A DNA stretch of 64,000 bases from Agarilytica sp033852165 (lineage in GTDB: Bacteria; Pseudomonadota; Gammaproteobacteria; Pseudomonadales; Cellvibrionaceae): NCBI GenBank assembly GCA_033852165.1, contig JAWSUZ010000079.1, forward strand, positions 6,932 to 70,931, given 5' to 3'. A model generated the notes under the pieces. The model was not told where the DNA came from. It did no database searches and saw only the letters and a list, made by a program, of their open reading frames with translations. A program made the translations under genes and the position numbers. Positions 58,491 to 64,000 of this stretch are shown piece by piece (position 1 is the stretch's first letter; each line of letters begins with the position of its first letter).

Positions 58491-60113
58491 CTACTTTAAC
58501 CATTCCGTCCCATTAAAGGTCTGAATAACACCAGTGGAAAACACACAATAATGCTCATTCTTAATGAAATTTCTTAACAACTGCCGACATTTCGTCTCCG
58601 ACTTGGTGACTTTATCCCAGCGCTTAGATTTACTATTCATTTTATCCAACTGAAACGGCGTAGAAATCATGCCAATCGACACGCTCCACATGTAGCTATC
58701 CTCGGGACCATTGAAATGAATATATCGCGGCTGATATGGCGGTTTAGGTAATTTCTTCCAGCTTTCCCCATAATCATCGCTGTAAAAGGCATTGGAGAAC
58801 ATTCCAGCGGGATACCAGGTAGTAATAAAACCTTTATTCTTATTAAACGATATTCCAGAAAAGTTTTTCGGCGTCGTGATCACTCTAGACACCTTCGTCT
58901 TAACATCATACTCATGCAATGTTTTCAGCATTAACGAAACGTAGATTTTTTCATTCATCACATCAAGATGTGGTACACCCTGAAAAAAAGCACCGAGACG
59001 GCCCGCCTGAACGCGAAAAACTTCGACCAATTTCCGATCGATCTCCTCGTATAAAACCAACTCTGGATCAATCATTTGTCCAAAACGTATAATTTCAGTA
59101 CTGCCAGTCTTACTCGGTATCCATGCCCCCACAAAGCGCTTGCCATCAACACTTACAGTTTCAAAGATTAACTCGCCTTTATTGAGCGCATAAAGCTCGA
59201 CCCAGCTTTTTCCACGATCTTCAGTCTTAATCAACTTGCCAGACTCCAATCCAACGACGATCGAACCATCGTCCGCAATATCTAAGGCCACTACGGCTTC
59301 AACATAACCCGTATCGATAAAACGCCAGTCGCTGCCGTTTTGATAGCGAATTTGCCCGGTTTGCGTTCCAAAGTAGCTATTCGCCTTCGTATCAGTTTTC
59401 ACCTCAGTACTGGGAATACCATAGTTTTTTACGATATTAAAAGCTTCGGAATGACTGGTCGAGCCATCAAACAAATCGACTTTATTCGCCCGCAACAAAC
59501 GCTCGCCGTAAGCCGTAATTAAATCTGGAATAAGCCCAGCACTATAAGTGGCCCCCGAGGACGTTTTACCTTCCAAAATACTGTTTTCATCGACCCAACT
59601 TTTAACCGCGCTCTTAGGATACAACTCAGGGTACTGTTTAAGCACATCCGCAGTAAATTTTTGTGTACGTGGTATAGAGAGCAACACTCCTTTTGACTGC
59701 CCGAGATCAATGGGGATCAGATGATTTAAATCCAACACCTCTCCCGCCTTAACATGGATATCAAAAACACTCTCCTCTGACACCCCGATCGACTCGGAAA
59801 AGGATTGATTGCCCTTGTAATAGCTAGCGAGTCGATACGTCCCCTCAGGAATCCAGCCAAGCACTTGTTTCGTTTGTCGAAAATTTCCGCTCGCCGTCAG
59901 TTTTTCAAACTTTCCATCTTCCGTTTCAAGACCAACACCAACATATTCAATCGCTGGCAGTCGAGAGGTTGGGACAATAAGCGACGCCACTACGTAACCG
60001 TGGGTTTGACTGACGATTAGAGGATCCAAGGTTTTGATTGGGCTAGAGGCGCAATTGAACAGCGTCAATATTAGGGTGATGATTACTAGAGCTTTAGTGG
60101 TTTTATTTTGCAT
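58491..60113 (-). CDS. Lipoprotein with BNR/sialidase-like repeats
   Basis: 540 residues. A lipoprotein signal with lipobox LTLFNC (Cys at 21) predicts lipid anchoring in the envelope. The N-terminal part (about 30-140) has a beta-sandwich-like pattern (GTYRLASYYKGNQSF, FDIHVKAGEVLDL). The C-terminal half carries Asp-box (BNR) repeats, TEDRGKSWVELYA and SDDYGESWKKLP, consistent with a beta-propeller of the sialidase/photosystem-stability-factor type. Catalytic residues of sialidases are not evident, so a binding or structural role is as likely as enzymatic. A ribosome site was not obvious. It lies in a minus-strand run with the two genes to its right. Confidence 0.8.
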   Translation of the reverse strand: MQNKTTKALVIITLILTLFNCASSPIKTLDPLIVSQTHGYVVASLIVPTSRLPAIEYVGVGLETEDGKFEKLTASGNFRQTKQVLGWIPEGTYRLASYYKGNQSFSESIGVSEESVFDIHVKAGEVLDLNHLIPIDLGQSKGVLLSIPRTQKFTADVLKQYPELYPKSAVKSWVDENSILEGKTSSGATYSAGLIPDLITAYGERLLRANKVDLFDGSTSHSEAFNIVKNYGIPSTEVKTDTKANSYFGTQTGQIRYQNGSDWRFIDTGYVEAVVALDIADDGSIVVGLESGKLIKTEDRGKSWVELYALNKGELIFETVSVDGKRFVGAWIPSKTGSTEIIRFGQMIDPELVLYEEIDRKLVEVFRVQAGRLGAFFQGVPHLDVMNEKIYVSLMLKTLHEYDVKTKVSRVITTPKNFSGISFNKNKGFITTWYPAGMFSNAFYSDDYGESWKKLPKPPYQPRYIHFNGPEDSYMWSVSIGMISTPFQLDKMNSKSKRWDKVTKSETKCRQLLRNFIKNEHYCVFSTGVIQTFNGTEWLK

Positions 60114-60189
60114 ATAGCTACTCTTGTTTTATTGTTATGATTAGCCGATCTAAATTTGCGATTTTACTTTACTTTCCATGTAAAACAGT

Positions 60190-60444
60190 CTAGCCAGCTG
60201 AAAACTTGGCGATTCCAATACTATAGTTGATTGTTTTGTCTTCTGTTGTAATTTGTTTTGACTCATGAAAATATGGCCTCACCTCAGGACTGTCAATAAT
60301 GTTTTGTTTAACTCTTGCGGCCAGGTCGTAAATACTCCACCTGGCGGCATTTCTCACACTTCGTTCAACCTGGCTAAACTGATATATAACAGCACCAAAT
60401 CCTACAACAGCTACTCCAGTTTGAATGACAGACATCCAATCCAC
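60190..60444 (-). CDS. Short, probably truncated membrane-anchored hypothetical protein
   Basis: 84 residues from a GTG at 60444 (AGAGG about 9 bases upstream). It has an N-terminal hydrophobic helix (VIQTGVAVVGFGAVIYQF) and then VRPYFHESKQI, as in a family of small inner-membrane proteins that usually continue for another 50-100 residues. Here the frame ends soon after IGIAKFSAG, so the C-terminal half seems lost. Function unknown. Confidence 0.45.
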   Translation of the reverse strand: MDWMSVIQTGVAVVGFGAVIYQFSQVERSVRNAARWSIYDLAARVKQNIIDSPEVRPYFHESKQITTEDKTINYSIGIAKFSAG

Positions 60445-60524
60445 AATTACATTCCTCTCTAATATAAAACCAGCGCGTCAGAACAAAGGCGCGCCCCACT
60501 GTATTACTTATCTGACCTCTAGAC

Positions 60525-61418
60525 TTATGTGCAGCTAAGTGTTTTTGTCTTCACCAATTTCGAAGGCGTAGTAATCGACTGAGTAAATGTTAACGTGTAT
60601 ATCGGCCATTTTTTACGAGAAGCATCAACGAATTGTAAATAGCTGCATAGCGTAGCGTCAGGCGGCGTCCAAGATCCAGCTGGAGGCGCGGTAGTAGCAT
60701 CGATAAGAACCCCTACTAGCGCCGTTGGTGATAGGCCGTTAGTATCAAACTCGTTCCAAATATTATCTTGTGACGCCCAGCTACATGTACTCATTGAGCC
60801 TGATGCCGCTACGATGCCATTTTTGGCGGTTTGAAATTCAGCAAAAGACACTTGATCGCCTAATGCAGGCCAGAGCTTACTTGGTGTATTCGGAATATTT
60901 CCTGAACCGGCACAAACGCCGCCATCATAACAACGTCCGCAAAAAGCGATTTGCACGTTCGCATCATTACCGCTACAAGATACAGCCCAATTCGTGACGC
61001 TCTTATATTGCTTAGCGGGTGATTCAGTTATGGGGGACACCATTTTTGCTTTACCAGCATCACAGGTGGTGGTGAATTCACTTTTAGTGGCGAAGTATTT
61101 ATAGAAACCGGCGCTTTTTTCCATACTAAACGCTAGTCCATAACGGGTATCCGCCTGATAGGGTTTAATCTTTTTGCTAGCATTTGAGATCGTGACGGCC
61201 TGCAGCCTTGTTTGTGGTGTAGAAGGGTCACCATGAAATAATTGATAGCCGGGGGTTTTCCAGCTTTCTTTAGACAGCATGGTAAATGCAATACCCATAT
61301 CGGATTGTGAGAATTCATCAACAAAAGAGTCAGAGCTATCATCTGCAATTGCATACAGCCCAAAAATGCTTAGAGATAAAATTACTGCGGCACTGTATAT
61401 ACGTTTATATTTTTTCAT
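60525..61418 (-). CDS. Secreted Cys-containing hypothetical protein
   Basis: 297 residues from the ATG at 61418, which has AGAGG 6 bases upstream; an in-frame extension to 61517 lies in a dispersed repeat and is unlikely to be translated. Signal peptide about 1-25 (AVILSLSIFGLYAIA, cut before DDSSD). The mature protein has about eight Cys (CSGND, CGRCYDGGVCAG, CSW, CSYL, LSCT), so disulfides are likely in the periplasm or outside. No catalytic motif or family was recognised. Confidence 0.7.
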   Translation of the reverse strand: MKKYKRIYSAAVILSLSIFGLYAIADDSSDSFVDEFSQSDMGIAFTMLSKESWKTPGYQLFHGDPSTPQTRLQAVTISNASKKIKPYQADTRYGLAFSMEKSAGFYKYFATKSEFTTTCDAGKAKMVSPITESPAKQYKSVTNWAVSCSGNDANVQIAFCGRCYDGGVCAGSGNIPNTPSKLWPALGDQVSFAEFQTAKNGIVAASGSMSTCSWASQDNIWNEFDTNGLSPTALVGVLIDATTAPPAGSWTPPDATLCSYLQFVDASRKKWPIYTLTFTQSITTPSKLVKTKTLSCT

Positions 61419-61460
61419 GTCAGCCTCTGTAAGATTTAATTTGTTAATTAGCCGGGCATG

Positions 61461-61600
61461 ATTTGTCTTTCCATGCCCCTTATCGATCCAATACAGCCAG
61501 AACCCCCATTTAACCAAGGGGATAATCTAACGCCCGTAGCCTCACCAGCACGACCATGACCATGACCATGACCCTATATAATACGCTTACCCTCTTCGTT
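61461..61600. repeat. Dispersed non-coding repeat, copy 2
   Basis: Matches 43730-43870 in the ACAGCCAGAA core and the later AGCCTC-ACCAG block, followed by TATATAATACGCTTACCCTC. Related shorter copies end TTATATAACAATCTCGCCCTC (61998-62100) and TTATATAATATATCTAACCCC (about 62880-62930). Confidence 0.5.
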
Positions 61601-61997
61601 TCCATTTTTTTCCCTATGAAAATATTAGCGAACAACAATTCAATTACAATTATTCACCACCACGAATCTATCAATACAATAAGTATTTTTTATTTTTACA
61701 GAGTCGACATTAAAAAAAATCTTATTTTGCACACTATCAAACAACATCTTTTAAATGCGAGCTACCCGCTTCCGCACTTAACTTCCACTTTGGGCGATAA
61801 GAAGCCTGCAAGCGTAGCATGATAGACGCCAATCGATAGGCGCGTATGACGCCATATTAATACCTGTGGCGACACGCTCCTATACAAAAGTTACAGCGAA
61901 GGATATCAGGATTTATTGAGATTAAAGATAAGTTGAGAAAAGGGGTTGCTACTGACGGTAATACGAGTAATTTTTAGCTGTCTCCGAGGCCATTGAT

Positions 61998-62100
61998 GCG
62001 GCCACCACACCCTTTAATCTAAAGAAACAATCTAACCCCCTTAGCTTTACAAAACACCAGCATGATTTTGGCTTTATATAACAATCTCGCCCTCCTCCCT
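61998..62100. repeat. Dispersed non-coding repeat, copy 3 (partial)
   Basis: Contains CACCAGCATGATTTTGGC and a TTATATAAC..CGCCCTC ending like copy 2. A fourth, poorer copy lies near 62870-62930. All copies are in gene-free DNA. Confidence 0.45.
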
Positions 62101-62161
62101 TTCCAGATCACAACGGTTTTTTTTCATGGAATTAACAATTCACCATATAAAGCCCAATCCA

Positions 62162-62180
62162 GATTAACGATTAGTTAATC
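62162..62180. promoter_or_regulatory. Operator-like palindrome
   Basis: GATTAAC - 5 bases - GTTAATC, a perfect 7-bp dyad, about 165 bases before the small secreted-protein gene. It could bind a dimeric regulator; none is identified. Confidence 0.3.
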
Positions 62181-62345
62181 GCAAACATATTAAATAGTTT
62201 CCCATGGGGGATTGTTTTTTTTAATTCGTCTGAAATCGTATGATTTTGAGAATCTTCAAATGATTTATAACTTTAAACAAAAAACAATATTCCGTATATA
62301 ACTTGTATATACATTATTTTAATTAACTTCTAAAACAGGAAAAAC

Positions 62346-62717
62346 ATGAGAACCTTTATAAAAAACACACTTTTAATAGGCTTAGCAATTTCATTCTCAT
62401 CATCGGTTTATGCTACACGATACATTTCTAATGCGGGGATAATTAAAGAATACTATTGCTATGGAACTGCGGATGAATGGGCCGGGAAAAATGCATGCGC
62501 TATAACGATAGCCGGATTTACAGATGCAGGAACCTGTCAAAAATCCGATAACGGCCTGGTACTGGTTATCCTTGAGGGTACAGCCCAAACTCAAACAGCT
62601 ATGGCATTAGCTGCATTTAGTGCAGGCAAAGAAGTTTCAGTCGACATGCATGACACCAAGACTCTTTGGGGAAGTGCCTGCAGACCTGACAGACTTATTT
62701 TTAAACCTATCGACTAA
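62346..62717 (+). CDS. Small secreted protein
   Basis: 123 residues with a signal peptide (about 1-23, ends SVYA) and CAGGA 6 bases before the ATG. The mature part of about 100 residues has three Cys (YCYG, NACAIT, GTCQK) plus one near the end (SACRP) and a repeating strand pattern (LVLVILEGTAQTQTAMALAAF). The layout faintly recalls small beta-fold binding subunits of secreted toxins, but no sequence motif proves it. It stands alone with its own hairpin downstream, so it is probably monocistronic. Confidence 0.7.
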   Translation: MRTFIKNTLLIGLAISFSSSVYATRYISNAGIIKEYYCYGTADEWAGKNACAITIAGFTDAGTCQKSDNGLVLVILEGTAQTQTAMALAAFSAGKEVSVDMHDTKTLWGSACRPDRLIFKPID

Positions 62718-62732
62718 ACAGCCTTGGTAAAT

Positions 62733-62786
62733 CGTTGCCCGGGATTCTGTCAGGCTAAATGTTTGACCAACAGAATCCCGACAACG
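62733..62786 (+). terminator. Hairpin after the small secreted-protein gene
   Basis: Arms CGTTGCCCGGGATTCTGT and ACAGAATCCCGACAACG form a 10-bp stem plus a 5-bp outer stem across an internal loop, starting 15 bases past the stop. No T tract follows, so termination is likely but may be rho-assisted. Confidence 0.55.
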
Positions 62787-62989
62787 TACTATCTAACATA
62801 TCTTTCTAGCAAATGAGACTTAAACCTCCATCACTATTTTAAATTGGCATCATGGTCTTTACCAAGGGTTTTAGATTTTTTGTTTAATCGATCATTATGG
62901 TTTTATATAATATATCTAACCCCTTCCCCTCTGCCCCCTTCCCCGACTAGTTCAGCCGCACGCCCATTGATTTCAGTGAGACGAATAGA

Positions 62990-63667
62990 TTATCGTTTTT
63001 TCGACAATATACCTTGAAGCCAAGTAGCAATGTCGGCAATTTCTTCCGGGCAAACGGAATGCTCCATTGGGTAGGTTTTATAATCTGATTGATAACCCAG
63101 GCTAGATAAGTCCTTTATGGCCCTTTCTGCAAGAGAGATGTTCACTACAGGGTCCATACTGCCGTGGTAAACTTGAATATTGATGGCTTCGTTGGCTGCA
63201 TGTGGTGCCAGTCCCTCCACCGTGGGGAAATAAGTGGATAGTGCGAGTAAGCCTGCGAGAGGTTGTGAATATGTTAAAGCAGCTTGATAATTCACCGCGC
63301 CGCCTTGAGAAAAACCGGCCAAAATAATGCGGCTACTGACGATACCTTTTTCAATTTCCCTGTCGATTAGATCGTGTACAGATTTTGCCGAATCAAGCAA
63401 TTGCGCTTTATTGATGTCTCGCACATTTCCCATCCCCAAAACATCATACCAAGCAGGCATGGTCATTCCGCCATTAATACTCACTGGGATTTTTGGTGCA
63501 TTGGGAAAAATAAACCGAATAGAGAGGTCTTCAGGTAAATTGAGTTCAGGTACGATGGCTTCGAAATCATGTCCGTTTGCACCTAAGCCGTGTAACCATA
63601 TGACGCTTGCATCGGCTGCGTTTTTTGGTTCAAGTGTAATACAGGGTAGATAATTAGTTTTGTTCAT
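62990..63667 (-). CDS. Carboxylesterase / lysophospholipase-like alpha/beta hydrolase
   Basis: 225 residues, cytoplasmic (no signal peptide), AAGGAG 10 bases before the ATG. It is typical of the small carboxylesterase/acyl-protein-thioesterase family (abhydrolase_2): IWLHGLGANGHDF as the oxyanion region, FPNAPKIPVSINGG, MPAWYDV, nucleophile elbow GFSQGGAV (Ser near 119), catalytic Asp in GSMDPVV and His in MEHSVCPEE. Length is normal for the family, so the enzyme should be active on short-chain esters or acylated proteins and lysophospholipids. It ends the minus-strand run at the right edge; a palindrome lies 34 bases upstream. Confidence 0.92.
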   Translation of the reverse strand: MNKTNYLPCITLEPKNAADASVIWLHGLGANGHDFEAIVPELNLPEDLSIRFIFPNAPKIPVSINGGMTMPAWYDVLGMGNVRDINKAQLLDSAKSVHDLIDREIEKGIVSSRIILAGFSQGGAVNYQAALTYSQPLAGLLALSTYFPTVEGLAPHAANEAINIQVYHGSMDPVVNISLAERAIKDLSSLGYQSDYKTYPMEHSVCPEEIADIATWLQGILSKKR

Positions 63668-63700
63668 ATTCCAGCAATCTCCTTACTTGTTATCTTTACC

Positions 63701-63722
63701 GTTTGAAAACCGTTTTTCAAAC
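63701..63722. promoter_or_regulatory. Palindrome upstream of the carboxylesterase
   Basis: GTTTGAAAA - CCGT - TTTTCAAAC is a near-perfect dyad 34 bases before the esterase start. It could be an operator or a terminator for an upstream minus-strand transcript. The rest of the gap to 63960 holds only short spurious frames and a C-run. Confidence 0.4.
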
Positions 63723-63960
63723 ATTTCATTATCGTGCTCAGGCGCTATATCTTCTGATCTAACAAGTCTGCATCGTTTCACTAACTCAATCAAGGGGTCA
63801 CCCATTAGAGAGTGTGCGTCAAATCGGGGGAGGTTTAACCCGCCCCCCCCTATTTAGTAAGGAAGTACCATTCGGGGCAGAGCCCTTTTTAAGAAGGGGT
63901 ATCAGCAGAGGGTAAAAGAGCTAGGCATAGTAAGTAGTATGAGTAGAAAGGGAGAATGTC

Positions 63961-64000
63961 ATGACAATGCTGTTATTGAAAGGTAAGCGCCGAACCAACC
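63961..64000 (+). CDS. Possible gene start running off the right edge
   Basis: An ATG at 63961 with GGGAG about 6-7 bases upstream opens a frame MTMLLLKGKRRTN that reaches the window end. Too little is visible to name a product; a transposase N-terminus is one possibility. Confidence 0.3.
   Translation, partial: MTMLLLKGKRRTN

Larger units (their letters stand above)
61419..62345. other. Intergenic region with dispersed repeats
   Basis: About 930 bases between divergent genes. It holds repeat copies at 61461-61600 and 61998-62100, a CATGAC hexamer run at about 61553-61572 and an operator-like palindrome at 62162-62180. The ORF at 61556-61822 starts in the hexamer run and looks like a product of low-complexity sequence. 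Confidence 0.6.

Noticed and set aside
61556..61822. 88-codon plus-strand ORF starting MTMTMT
   Set aside because: It begins in a CATGAC hexamer run and lies over low-complexity repeat DNA; no ribosome site.
63327..63653. 108-codon plus-strand ORF
   Set aside because: Antisense to the catalytic region of the carboxylesterase.
63660..63857. 65-codon plus-strand ORF overlapping the carboxylesterase start region
   Set aside because: Covers the promoter region of the esterase and a palindrome; no ribosome site or protein-like features.

Overview
The window looks like chromosomal DNA of a marine or host-associated gammaproteobacterium. The secreted alpha/beta hydrolases, TonB receptor, SpvB/RHS giant protein, IS200-type and ISAs1-type remnants and moderate base composition fit the Cellvibrionales/Oceanospirillales area, but no rRNA or marker gene fixes the taxon. 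No tRNA, rRNA, CRISPR array or intact insertion sequence was seen.

Region 1 (1-26975, minus strand) is a non-ribosomal peptide synthetase operon read right to left: a 5366-residue five-module enzyme, a 2683-residue two-module enzyme, and a third enzyme that runs off the left edge. Genes are joined by identical TGGTGA overlaps and the proteins by TubC-type docking domains. Pocket residues read by hand suggest Tyr - Ile/Val - Thr - X - Y - X - Cys(thiazole) - Ala -..., where X is one unassigned bulky or aromatic residue used twice and Y is selected by a domain lacking the Asp that normally binds the amino group. The Cys module has a cyclisation domain and an FMN oxidase inserted in its A domain, so a thiazole is expected. 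Release functions lie outside the window.

Region 2 (26976-43389) holds a long non-coding gap, then a 4397-residue secreted protein: signal peptide, about 23 fibronectin-III-like domains partly built from an 810-bp tandem repeat, SpvB, FG-GAP and YD/RHS repeats, an RHS core and a variable C-terminal tip. Two small genes follow, one ABM-like and one a periplasmic solute-binding-like protein.

Region 3 (43390-49881) has two secreted alpha/beta hydrolases (one PqaA-type with a calcium-repeat linker and a depolymerase-like tail), a membrane-anchored cold-shock protein, a small hypothetical gene and two decayed transposases.

Region 4 (49882-56552, plus strand) is a probable operon: TonB-dependent receptor, small membrane protein, ABC-type binding protein, a membrane hybrid sensor whose kinase and receiver parts all look degenerate, and a neutral-ceramidase-like enzyme lacking the usual serine. 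It looks like a lipid or small-molecule sensing, uptake and hydrolysis unit.

Region 5 (56553-64000) is a patchwork of small minus-strand genes (regulator-like protein, lipoprotein with BNR-like repeats, secreted Cys-rich protein, carboxylesterase), a small secreted plus-strand protein, and several palindromes and dispersed non-coding repeats.
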